Assembly (NCBI GenBank): GCA_016705005.1
Contig: JADIZB010000034.1
Span: 62,001-126,000, forward strand
Origin: Bacteroidales bacterium
GTDB lineage: Bacteria; Bacteroidota; Bacteroidia; Bacteroidales; Lentimicrobiaceae
DNA: 64,000 nt
Direction: 5' to 3'
In this document: piece after piece, positions 56,101 through 61,809 of the stretch
Numbering within the stretch: the stretch's first letter is position 1
How the letters are laid out: each line of letters begins with the position of its first letter
Notes under the pieces: generated by a model
The model's input: the letters and a program-made list of their open reading frames with translations, nothing else
Database searches by the model: none
Told to the model about the DNA's origin: nothing
Program-made: the position numbers and the translations under genes

Positions 56101-58910
56101 GTGACATTCACTGCGAGTGTACATGTCCGGATACATCCAAAACCATTGGTCACGGTCAGTGAAAGGGTATATGACACATTACAACCGGTTCCGGCAATTA
56201 CAGTCACCTCCGGCAAGGTGGTTGAACCTGATATGGCCCCGTTCCCTGAAACAGACCATGCATAACTGCTCATTCCTGCCGGGGCAGAATAATTATTGGA
56301 AGCGAGCGGGCAAACCGGTCCGTTGTTTCCAGTTATCAGACAGTCGGGCCGTGGATTCACAGTGACCGTCAATGGTACGCGTGGTCCCATACAATCGCCT
56401 GACAACCCCTCAGATACATAAAAGGTGAATGAACCGGGGATCAGGGTTGACGGGGTTATGCTTGTTTGTGCCGTTCCGCCCGAAGCCGTAGTATAATAAT
56501 ACACTGTATAGGCAGGATTGGTCGGAGATGCAGTCAGGGGAACAGCAGTATCGTCCTGACAATAAACCGGATGAACCGGGGCAGGCGAAGAGCTCAGATC
56601 CATCACTGTAATGGTAAATTCATAATAGCACTCATCCTCATCAGGAGGTGCTGTGATTCCCGGAGGAACAGCCTTATAGGTTGTGGTTCCGACCGTGGCC
56701 GGGAAAGGATTGGTTATGGTATATTCCGTTGACCATGTAGCATTGTAAAACCTGGTTCCGGCAGGGAAAAATCCATTGACATCCGTGATCTGAATGGTCG
56801 AACCTTCCGGATTACAGTAATAAAAATTACGGGTTGCCGGGGTATTCATACAGTTTGCCTCAACATAATCCGCAGCATCAACCGGAATAACAACCGGATC
56901 ATAGATGGGTGTCCCGGCACAATCACCGGTCATTTCATATCCCTGAATAAAGGGAGTGGCAGTAATGGGGACTCCGGTAATTGCTCCGGTGCCGCTAATG
57001 GTTCCGTCAACAGTCACTGATAATGCGCAACTTTCTGAAAGAATCAGTGTTTCGCAATCCTCGGTCACCTCAAGCGAAAAGGCAAGGGTGGCCAGCAGTG
57101 TGCCAGCATCCGGAGGTATGGGTAAGGTTCCCAGATCCCAGACGATGGAACCATTGGCCCCTTCAGAGGCATCATAAACCGGGGTTCCGAAACCCGTTAA
57201 ATAAAAGTTCTGATACGAAACACTGTTAAACTCAGCCGTATAGGGCAATGGAATTACCAGCAGACCATTATTGATGGATTCGGACCCGATATTGCGGATA
57301 TCCACCGTGTATTCGAGGATGTCACCCGGATCTGCAGTGGCTGAGGTTGTATAAGGTACATTGTTAATCTCAGTAACCGTGAGTAATCCTTCAACCTCGG
57401 GACGGTAGGCATCTACCGACATGGCTATACAGAAGATGATATAGGTATCTCCGGTCGTACCATAACGGAATGTGGTTGAAGTCTGGTTGTTGGTTATAAT
57501 CGAATTGTTATCGTTGGGAATATTGAACATGGCAATATCCAATCCGGTGTTGTTTACCAGGTTCGGATTCCGTTCACCTGTCCCGGTATTCATATTGATG
57601 GTACTGTTGAAGAAGTTGTTTGTTGCATTCAGATTATGGTTCAATGAGACCCAGGCACTGCTCTGGTTGATGATCTGGAAGAAATCACCGGTAATTGTGA
57701 CATCACCTTCACCGGCGATCATACCCAGTTTCATATTTACCGGTCCCACATCAACAGAGTTGAATCCGGAAACAGGCAACTGGAAGTTGGCCGGATTACC
57801 TCCATCGTTGTATGCATATCCGTCAAACAGGGTGATGTCGCGCCATTTCATTTCAGAATTCTCATAAATAACGATCATGCCCCATCCGCCATAATAGCCG
57901 ACCGAAGTTCCGTTTCCTTCACGCAGAGCAATGTCTGCTACTGTGTATTGCCCTGTGCCCATCAGTTTAACATAATCGGTAACCTCGGCATAAGCTGCAA
58001 ACATATTATCCTGCGCATTGCTGGGATAATAAACATCAGCCGGATTTGCGGTTACTGTATGGTAACTGTCGGTTCCGTGTTTAAGCTTTACCTGGTATTT
58101 GTTCAGTAAATTCCCTCCATAAGTAACATTTGCACGGAAGTCGGTGTCAATGGTATTGTTCACCCTGACCTTCCGTAAGCTGTTGACCACAATGGTCGTT
58201 GCACCGGTGTTGATAATATAGGGCGTGGTAAAAGTAGCCAAGACCCAGTCATCTCCCGTTGTACCCGAGGTCAGTGTATAAGGCACGTTAACAGGAACAC
58301 CGCTGCCTGCCTGCACGGTCACGGTCCCGGTGGTGGTGGTTCCGGTGGTGGTATAGGTAAAAACAACTGCATCGCCGGCCGAGGGAGTAAAAGTATAGGT
58401 AGCAATTAATGTTGAGGTGCCGGTTTGACTGATTGTAAGCGTATAGCCGTTAACAACATTCGTATTATAATAATCAGCGGTGGTGCCTCCTATCGTGAAG
58501 ACTCCGGGGCTCTCTCCGCCGTCATGAGCTCTTCCGGTCCAGTACAGACCGGCATAAACAATATTGGAACAAGCCGGAACTGCCCCGTTTTCTGTTGAGA
58601 GCTGCAGAGTGGCCATGGATGAATTGATGGTATTTGCATCCCCGTCAACATCAACATACACCATTGTTTGGTTGCTGTTGAGCGTAGTTGGGGTATAATT
58701 CTGCGGAGTCAGGCTGGTATTTCCGAATAATGTGAAATCACCCCTGACACTGTATATGGTTTGCCCGGGGGTATAGGTTGATGTTCGCTGGATAAAATTC
58801 TCAACAACCTGTGAAACAGCTTGCAGCGGGAATGCTGCCATTGCCAGCCATGCAATCAGTATAATTGCAGCCGATCTTTGTTTCCCTATAAAACAGTATA
58901 TATCTTTCAT
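43970..58910 (-). CDS. Giant secreted modular adhesin-like protein (one locus, frame broken by indels in the repeats)
   Basis: Read N to C: signal peptide (IILIAWLAMAAFPLQAVSQ); a ~480-residue region of unknown family containing YAGLYWTGRAHDGG and GGWGMIVIYENSEMKWRD; a DUF11-like domain (PGDILEYTVDIRNIG); Ig-like and PKD-like segments; about 37 tandem cysteine-containing modules plus one divergent module at each end; three HYR-like domains (e.g. RTWTVQDACGNYASTTQ); a non-repeated domain; another DUF11-like domain (AGDQIEYEFSVSNTGN); and a dockerin-like tail. The modules resemble HYR-like domains. Intact it would be about 5,000 residues. The individual open segments are listed below. The breaks look like consensus errors; real degeneration cannot be excluded. 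An adhesive or extracellular-matrix role is inferred from size and architecture only. Confidence 0.8.
47143..47541 (-). CDS. Giant protein, short segment around a collapsed C module
   Basis: Only the part below about 47335 reads as genuine A-module sequence (VAVTEVNDLTTSSCTYADQ). Between about 47332 and 47440 the sequence is garbled and about 160 bases shorter than a C module should be. Confidence 0.5.
   Translation of the reverse strand: MCTTGRSRDCISPGSVRRQHHGHLDGHRSLLCRLPIQPPLPFPHHHTRPPRRLQSGAPLWGNNRTLTKRHGTFTINAPTAVAVTEVNDLTTSSCTYADQASADAAFALWLDGFGVTGGCSPAFTNGTPVAPA
47343..48488 (-). CDS. Giant protein, repeat segment B-C-A-B
   Basis: 381 residues of near-identical modules. The first residues belong to the tail of an A module; the frame is lost at the garbled stretch near 47440, after WTVTDHCYA, and upstream at an extra base near 48630. 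Confidence 0.75.
   Translation of the reverse strand: MTDHCYVTSTHTATFTINTPAAVMVTEVSDLTTPAGDYADQAAINAAFTNWLNGFAVSGGCAPQEDHGTVSAPGLCGGSTTVTWTVTDHCYATTTHTATFTIVSPNPLIINKPDNFTATSCQFTDQDAVNTAFDSWLTGFSVTGGFNPQGTISGTPVAPVLCEGGTTTVTYNVTDECGSGSETATFTINAPSAVAVTEVNDLTTSSCAYTDQSAADAAFALWLDGFGVTGGCSPAFTNGTPVAPAYCGGSTLVTWTVTDHCYVTSTHTATFTINTPAAVMVTEVSDLTTPAGDYADQAAINTAFTNWLNGFAVSGGCAPQEDHGTVSAPGLCGGSTTVTWTVTDHCYADYPYSHLYHSPTIIPAPPVVYSRARPFGGTTVP
48845..49309 (-). CDS. Giant protein, short repeat segment
   Basis: 154 residues covering part of an A module, a B and part of a C module. It is bounded by a two-base deletion at about 49271 (AGGGTTGCC for AGGGTGCTGCC) and a one-base deletion at about 48867 (AATGCGTATT for AATGCCGTATT). 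Confidence 0.7.
   Translation of the reverse strand: MVPLLPRLIAAATLVTWTVTDHCYVTSTHTATFTINTPAAVMVTEVSDLTTPAGDYADQAAINAAFTNWLNGFAVSGGCAPQEDHGTVSAPGLCGGSTTVTWTVTDHCYATSTHTATFTIVSPNPLVINKPDNFTAASCQFTDQDAVNTHLTTG
49176..51656 (-). CDS. Giant protein, central repeat segment
   Basis: Genuine frame from about 51530 down to 49271, holding C-A-B-C-A-B-C-A-A. The first ~40 residues and the last ~30 are out of frame. Each A and B module carries the WL(x)GF motif and WTVTDHC. An extra base near 51532 breaks the upstream join. Confidence 0.75.
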   Translation of the reverse strand: MVLPSAADVHHRKITGLYQLRVCAAAAPRSPGRSPIIAMPQPPHTATFTIVSPNPLVINKPDNFTAASCQFTDQDAVNTAFDNWLTGFSVTGGFNPEGVIAGTPVAPVLCEGGTTTVTYNVTDECGSGFETATFTINAPTAVAVTEVNDLTTSSCTYADQDSADAAFALWLDGFGVTGGCSPAFTNGTPVAPAYCGGSTLVTWTVTDHCYVTSTHTATFTINTPAAVMVTEVSDLTTPAGDYADQAAINTAFTNWLNGFALSGGCAPQEDHGTVSAPGLCGGSTTVTWTVTDHCYATTTHTATFTIVSPNPLIINKPDNFTATSCQFTDQDAVNTAFDSWLTGFSVTGGFDPQGTIAGTPVAPVLCEGGTTTVTYNVTDECGSGSETATFTINAPTAVAVTEVNDLTTSSCVYTDQSAADAAFALWLDGFGVTGGCSPAFTNGTPVAPAYCGGSTLVTWTVTDHCYLTSTHTATFTINTPAAVMVTEVSDLTTPAGDYADQAAINAAFTNWLNGFTVSGGCAPQEDHGTVSAPGLCGGSTTVTWTVTDHCYTTSTHTATFTVVSPNPLVINKPDNFTAASCQFTDQDAVNTAFDNWLTGFSVTGGFNPQGTISGTPVAPVLCEGGTTTVTYNVTDECGSGSATATFTISAPTAVAVTEVNDLTTSSCVYTDQSAADAAFALWLDGFGVTGGCSPAFTNGTPVAPAYCGGSTLVTWTVTDHCYVTSTHTATFTINAPTAVAVTEVNDLTTSSCTYADQDSADAAFALWLDGFGVTGGCSPAFTNGTPVAPAYCGGNPGYLDGNGSLLCHIDPYSYLYDQYPCSSYGY
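51721..52884 (-). CDS. Giant protein, repeat segment A-A-B-C-A
   Basis: 387 residues of modules. At the 3' end a missing base (ACTTGG for ACTTCGG, about 51735) is compensated by an extra base about 20 bases on (51716). At the 5' end it enters the damaged stretch 52850-53480. Confidence 0.75.
   Translation of the reverse strand: MAPCRPGWRRTLVTWTVTDHCYVTSTHTATFTINSPTAVAVTEVNDLTTSSCAYADQASADAAFALWLDGFGVTGGCSPAFTNGTPVAPAYCGGSTLVTWTVTDHCYVTSTHTATFTINNPAAVMVTEVSDLTTPAGDYADQAAINTAFTNWLNGFAISGGCAPQEDHGTVSAPGLCGGSTTVTWTVTDHCYATTTHTATFTIVSPNPLVINKPDNFTAASCQFTDQDAVNTAFDNWLTGFSVTGGFNPEGVIAGTPVAPVLCEGGTTTVTYNVTDECGSGSATATFTINAPTAVAVTEVNDLTTSSCVYADQAAADAAFALWLDGFGVTGGCSPAFTNGTPVAPAYCGGSTLVTWTVTDHCYVTSTHTATFTINNPAAVMVTKSVT
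52850..53480 (-). other. Damaged stretch in the repeat array
   Basis: Many small deletions and one unmatched insertion are concentrated here, against nearly perfect modules on both sides. The B-to-B distance across it is 1779 where 1791 is expected (five modules of 255 and two of 258). This is the pattern of poor consensus. Confidence 0.75.
53172..53468 (-). CDS. Giant protein, short open piece in the damaged stretch
   Basis: 98 residues: a clear A module (FALWLDGFGVTGGCAPAFTN, then WTVTDHCYVTSTHTATFTI) running into a degraded C module. Upstream of it the sequence between 53436 and 53490 does not match any module. Confidence 0.55.
   Translation of the reverse strand: MAARSPPCRPFALWLDGFGVTGGCAPAFTNGTPVAPGLCGGSTLVTWTVTDHCYVTSTHTATFTIVSPTRGCNKPDNFYRSILSAYRSGSPIPPLTTG
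53479..55422 (-). CDS. Giant protein, repeat segment B-C-A-A-B-C-A-A
   Basis: 647 residues, of which the first ~25 are out of frame. Intact modules follow one another at exactly 255 or 258 bases. The upstream break is an 8-base insertion at about 55335-55350 in which GATGGTAA is duplicated. Confidence 0.8.
   Translation of the reverse strand: MRRQHPGHLDGDGSLLCHIDPYSTYHPLTINTPVAVMVTEVSDFTTPASDYADQAAINAAFTNWLNGFAVSGGCAPQEDHGTVSAPGLCGGSTTVTWTVTDHCYATTMHTATFTIVSPNPLVINKPDNFTAASCQFTDQDAVNTAFDNWLTGFSVTGGFDPQGTIAGTPVAPVLCEGGTTTVTYNVTDECGSGSATATFTISAPTAVAVTEVNDLTTSSCTFADQSAADAAFALWLDGFGVTGGCSPAFTNGTPVAPAYCGGSTLVTWTVTDHCYVTSTHTATFTINAPTAVAVTEVNDLTTSSCTYADQSAADAAFVLWLEGFGVTGGCSPAFTNGTPVAPAYCGGSTLVTWTVTDHCYVTSTHTATFTINTPAAVMVTEVSDLTTPAGDYADQAAINTAFTNWLNGFAVSGGCAPQEDHGSVSAPGLCGGSTTVTWTVTDHCYATSTHTATFTIVSPNPLVINKPDNFTAASCQFTDQDAVNTAFDNWLTGFSVTGGFDPQGTIAGTPVAPVLCEGGTTTVTYNVTDECGSGSETATFTINTPTAVAVTEVNDLTTSSCVYADQAAADAAFALWLDGFGVTGGCSPAFTNGTPVAPAYCGGSTLVTWTVTDHCYLTSTHTATFTINAPTAVAVTEVNDLTTSSCT
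55227..58910 (-). CDS. Giant protein, N-terminal open segment
   Basis: 1227 residues, genuine to about 55350. ATG 58910 begins a signal peptide. It holds the N-terminal unknown region, the DUF11-like and PKD/Ig-like segments (PVCPLASNNYSAPAGMSSYA), one divergent module (SISKPADYNGFSCTFADQ) and two A modules. The gap to the upstream small gene is 24 bases. Confidence 0.88.
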   Translation of the reverse strand: MKDIYCFIGKQRSAAIILIAWLAMAAFPLQAVSQVVENFIQRTSTYTPGQTIYSVRGDFTLFGNTSLTPQNYTPTTLNSNQTMVYVDVDGDANTINSSMATLQLSTENGAVPACSNIVYAGLYWTGRAHDGGESPGVFTIGGTTADYYNTNVVNGYTLTISQTGTSTLIATYTFTPSAGDAVVFTYTTTGTTTTGTVTVQAGSGVPVNVPYTLTSGTTGDDWVLATFTTPYIINTGATTIVVNSLRKVRVNNTIDTDFRANVTYGGNLLNKYQVKLKHGTDSYHTVTANPADVYYPSNAQDNMFAAYAEVTDYVKLMGTGQYTVADIALREGNGTSVGYYGGWGMIVIYENSEMKWRDITLFDGYAYNDGGNPANFQLPVSGFNSVDVGPVNMKLGMIAGEGDVTITGDFFQIINQSSAWVSLNHNLNATNNFFNSTINMNTGTGERNPNLVNNTGLDIAMFNIPNDNNSIITNNQTSTTFRYGTTGDTYIIFCIAMSVDAYRPEVEGLLTVTEINNVPYTTSATADPGDILEYTVDIRNIGSESINNGLLVIPLPYTAEFNSVSYQNFYLTGFGTPVYDASEGANGSIVWDLGTLPIPPDAGTLLATLAFSLEVTEDCETLILSESCALSVTVDGTISGTGAITGVPITATPFIQGYEMTGDCAGTPIYDPVVIPVDAADYVEANCMNTPATRNFYYCNPEGSTIQITDVNGFFPAGTRFYNATWSTEYTITNPFPATVGTTTYKAVPPGITAPPDEDECYYEFTITVMDLSSSPAPVHPVYCQDDTAVPLTASPTNPAYTVYYYTTASGGTAQTSITPSTLIPGSFTFYVSEGLSGDCMGPRVPLTVTVNPRPDCLITGNNGPVCPLASNNYSAPAGMSSYAWSVSGNGAISGSTTLPEVTVIAGTGCNVSYTLSLTVTNGFGCIRTCTLAVNVTAPALSISKPADYNGFSCTFADQAAVNSAFATWLTGFGVSGGCTPTGSYGISSAPDLCTGGTTTVIYNYSDLCESGSETATFTINAPTAVAVTEVNDLTTSSCTYADQASADAAFALWLDGFGVTGGCSPAFTNGTPVAPAYCGGSTLVTWMVTDHCYVTSTHTATFTINTPTAVTVTEVNDLTTSSCTYADQASADAAFALWLDGFGVTGGCSPAFTNGTPVAPAYCGGSTLVTWTVTDHCYVTSTHTALTIPLPSTPQWQLWLLKSVTLQLLLQTMLIRQPSMQPLQTG

Positions 58911-58934
58911 GGTTTCAGCTATTGATGTTGTTAA

Positions 58935-59507
58935 TTACATAGGAACAGATACTTTATAAATAACCTTCAGACCCTCAGTACCGGTACCCTGAACCATCGC
59001 AGCGAATATCTCCTGCTCGCAGCTTTGGTTTTGGGATGACTGTGAACAGGGATCAAAATCGCACAGGAAAAACAGGTACTTCAGTTGCGGGAATCCCGTT
59101 AATGCATTCAGGTTCACCATCGTTTGAAGGTCTTCCTCACTCTGAATCTTTATCTGGATCATCACAACCGGAGCAAACGCTTCATCCTGCTGATACAGAT
59201 CATTGAGCGAGGCAAGCCCGCATTCTGTTTTTACGGAAAAGTCACCCCCGTATTGGATGAACTCCCCGTTCTGAATGATAAGGGTTGGATGCAGGTCTGA
59301 TACCAGGCTCTGCAAATGCTGTCCTTCAGCAACCACAGCCGGATCCGAGGATGACAGCATGGTTGATATCTGCTGATTTAACTGGGTTACTGTCTGTGAT
59401 GACAGCACTCCGGCAATCAACACAAACCAGAGACTCATGATCAACTTATAATTGAATAAAATGAGCAGGTTTGTCCTGATTTTTTCTGCAATGGTCGACT
59501 TTTTCAT
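58935..59507 (-). CDS. Small secreted protein upstream of the giant gene
   Basis: 190 residues. A hydrophobic segment at about 15-36 (LIMSLWFVLIAGVLSSQ) after a basic start (MKKSTIAEKIRTN) fits a signal peptide. The mature part (TVTQLNQQISTMLSSSDPAV, then LKYLFFLCDFDPCSQSSQ) has three or four cysteines near the C-terminal third and is of no family I recognise. It lies 24 bases before the giant gene, on the same strand, so the two are probably co-transcribed. A role as an accessory or assembly partner is inference from this position. Confidence 0.7.
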   Translation of the reverse strand: MKKSTIAEKIRTNLLILFNYKLIMSLWFVLIAGVLSSQTVTQLNQQISTMLSSSDPAVVAEGQHLQSLVSDLHPTLIIQNGEFIQYGGDFSVKTECGLASLNDLYQQDEAFAPVVMIQIKIQSEEDLQTMVNLNALTGFPQLKYLFFLCDFDPCSQSSQNQSCEQEIFAAMVQGTGTEGLKVIYKVSVPM

Positions 59508-59592
59508 ACCGTTAAGTTTTTGTTGTTTGATATCGTGGATCTTTTTAGTCTTATATCTCTTTTTTCAATGTTTAAGCCATCCTGAAATCCTG

Positions 59593-59627
59593 CTGATCGG
59601 GATCAGACAAACACGCAATGCCGGCAT
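59593..59627. promoter_or_regulatory. Two short palindromes upstream of the adhesin operon
   Basis: CTGATC-GG-GATCAG (59593-59606) and ATGCCGGCAT (59618-59627) lie about 90-120 bases upstream of the small secreted protein start. No consensus promoter is seen between them and the gene. Candidate sites for a dimeric regulator. Confidence 0.3.
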
Positions 59628-60053
59628 ACACCCGGTTTCAGGCACCGGATGAATGCCAACATATCCATGCAGTAAAGGAGCATCCTCATAAATGGAAGGC
59701 TGACCGGAATGCCCCGGAATACTGCAGACCATCCCGGTTTTAACTGCCCGGGAAACAGCAGGGGTTTGAAACGCTGGTTAAGAACCTGACCGGAATATCT
59801 TCGTTCAGGTTGGCCGATCTGATATAGTATACTGCAGTTCTGGTAGAATAATTCTCAGGTTGAATGAATTGTATCCTTTTGCTTTGTTTTAACTGATTAT
59901 TTTAGGTTTAACCATCTGAATTCTATGAAATAACCCTCTAAGTATCACCATGCAAGTTAACCCTTTTATCCCGCCGGGGGAAGGGGATAATAATTAAAAA
60001 ATATATACGCTAAAATACGCAATATAAAACGATGTATAATTGAATTTACGTAT

Positions 60054-60061
60054 TAACTTTG
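60054..60061 (+). promoter_or_regulatory. Candidate -7 element of the response-regulator genes
   Basis: TAACTTTG fits TAnnTTTG, about 60 bases before the ATG at 60120. No properly spaced -33 is seen. Confidence 0.5.
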
Positions 60062-60119
60062 TATTGGAAAGAATCAAATGACCGGGAAGAAATAATCAGA
60101 TCTTAATTATCGGCCGGTA

Positions 60120-60806
60120 ATGAATGCTTTAAAAAGAATCATCATTGTGGATGACGATGCCCTTGTCCGAACAGGACTGAAAGGGATCATCGCGTATTCC
60201 AGATTTTTTGAAATAGCCGGAGAGGCGACCAACGGAGAGGAGTTTCTGTCGGACCTGGCTTCGGCAGATGTGGAATTTGTTATTCTTGATCTCACCATGC
60301 CGGGTATATACGGTACCGAGGTTGCCAGAAAAGCCCTCGAAATCAGACCGGATCTTAAAATTATCATTTTCAGTGCAAATGTTGAAAAGGACGAACTGCT
60401 TCTTCTGCTCGAAATGGGCATCTTCGGATACATACTCAAAACAGAGGGTTTCGGACAGATTTTAAAAGCCCTGACCAATGCAGCCGCTGGTATCCCCTAT
60501 TTTTCGCCCGAACTGGTCGGACAGGTCATTCAGTTCAACGTGCTTCATTCGGCCCGTTTTAATTTTACCCGGCGCGAAACTGAAATCCTGGGATTCATGT
60601 GCAAAGGATTCAGTCCGGGGCAGATCGCACGAAAGTTATTCGTGAGCCTGCGGACCATTGAAAAACACCGTTCAAACATGCTGACAAAGACCGGAAAAAA
60701 ATCAACCCTTGAACTTGTGATTTATGCCATAAAGAACGGTATAATCAGTGTCAGTAAAATCGATTACCAGACCTGTGATGATAATAAAAAGCCAGTGCTC
60801 CTGTAA
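60120..60806 (+). CDS. LuxR/NarL-type response regulator
   Basis: 228 residues. The receiver has acidic Asp11/Asp12 (IIIVDDDA), phosphoacceptor Asp57 (FVILDLTMPG), Ser85 and Lys107, all intact. The C-terminal LuxR-type helix-turn-helix is about residues 150-215 (FTRRETEILGFMCKGFSPGQ, then IARKLFVSLRTIEKHRSNML). It would activate or repress genes after phosphorylation by an unlinked histidine kinase; none is in the window. It is divergent from the giant adhesin operon, and a role in its control is inference. A second regulator follows 93 bases downstream. Confidence 0.92.
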   Translation: MNALKRIIIVDDDALVRTGLKGIIAYSRFFEIAGEATNGEEFLSDLASADVEFVILDLTMPGIYGTEVARKALEIRPDLKIIIFSANVEKDELLLLLEMGIFGYILKTEGFGQILKALTNAAAGIPYFSPELVGQVIQFNVLHSARFNFTRRETEILGFMCKGFSPGQIARKLFVSLRTIEKHRSNMLTKTGKKSTLELVIYAIKNGIISVSKIDYQTCDDNKKPVLL

Positions 60807-60899
60807 ACCGGCAGCTTTGTATCTGAAAGACCCGCTCTTACCACGGTTCCCAATGAAAAAATAGCCCAGGGACTGTCGAACACTGAATTATTTATATCC

Positions 60900-61568
60900 A
60901 TGCCAACCATGAAGACGCAGACATTCTCCATATTTATTGCTGACCCGCATGCCATATTCCGCGAAGGCATCAAAAAGGTCATTGCAGGCACTCCCGGTCT
61001 GTCCATGGCCGGCGAATCTGAAAATGTTACGGGCCTGATGGAAGCGATCGGGAAATCCGGCCCGGATCTGCTGCTTATTTCCACCATCCCGTTTAAAGCC
61101 AGTATTGAGGTGGCCGAATCTGTGCAGGAAGCTTTTCCGGCCCTTAAAATCGTATTGCTTACTAACCTGACAAGACACCCCGACCTTTATACAGCCTATA
61201 GCAAAGGGATAGCAGGGATTATTTGCAAGGCGATCAGCGAGAAAGAACTGCTAACGGCTTTCGGGGAACTTAGAAACGGGAATCCCTACTATTCACCCGA
61301 ACTATTGCCCTATTTGACCAGAAAACAACCATCGGGGTCAGCCACCGCCGGGAATAACCGGGAAGAGTGGGCAGAAAAGGAAATCTTTATTCTCAAATGC
61401 CTCGGCAAAGGCAACAGCAATGAGGAGATAGCAAAGCTACTCAATCTCAGGGAGCGCTCCATCGAAAGGTATAAATCACGGATGATGGAAAAAGCCTGTG
61501 TTCCGAACACGGTCAACCTGGTGCTTTACGCGATAAAAAACAAGCTGATTACCATCAGGGATATCTAA
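60900..61568 (+). CDS. LuxR-type regulator with degenerate receiver domain
   Basis: 222 residues (ATG 60900; MKTQ at 60909 is equally plausible). The fold follows that of the preceding regulator: FSIFIADPHAIFREGIKKVI, then DLLLISTIPF, LLTN and GIICK. But the phosphoacceptor position is Ser61 and the second acidic residue of the N-terminal pair is Pro16, while Thr88 and Lys110 remain. The C-terminal helix-turn-helix (ILKCLGKGNSNEEIAKLLNL, then RERSIERYKSRMMEKA) is intact. It probably acts without phosphorylation, or pairs with the first regulator, as seen for other pseudo-receivers. The two appear to be a duplicated pair. Confidence 0.88.
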   Translation: MPTMKTQTFSIFIADPHAIFREGIKKVIAGTPGLSMAGESENVTGLMEAIGKSGPDLLLISTIPFKASIEVAESVQEAFPALKIVLLTNLTRHPDLYTAYSKGIAGIICKAISEKELLTAFGELRNGNPYYSPELLPYLTRKQPSGSATAGNNREEWAEKEIFILKCLGKGNSNEEIAKLLNLRERSIERYKSRMMEKACVPNTVNLVLYAIKNKLITIRDI

Positions 61569-61809
61569 AACCCGTCCAATTCAGGCAAACAACAAATCCG
61601 GTAAGATACCACGATGGCTAAGGGTTTCCCGACAACATGAATCTACAATCTTCCGGATACATTTGGTTTCAATTCGGAAACTGTCATATTTTTTCGGACT
61701 TTTGTACTTTCAGAAAATTCCCCTTATTGCCATCTTAAACACCGGGAAATGGTCTGAATCGTTTGTAAATCAACTGCCTTTGCTTAACCAGTCATTCAAA
61801 TAAAACCCT

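Larger units (their letters stand above)
59508..60119. other. Divergent intergenic region between the adhesin operon and the regulators
   Basis: 612 bases with no credible gene. It contains two palindromes upstream of the minus-strand operon: CTGATCGGGATCAG (59593-59606) and ATGCCGGCAT (59618-59627). A -7 box for the regulator genes is at 60054. Confidence 0.5.

Noticed and set aside
43970..58910. Programmed frameshifting or a phase-variable gene
   Set aside because: The breaks lie at many different sequence contexts without slippery motifs or simple homopolymer tracts, and several are compensated within 20 bases. Consensus error is the simpler reading.
59508..60119. A small gene in the divergent gap
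   Set aside because: No ORF has a plausible start, length or composition.
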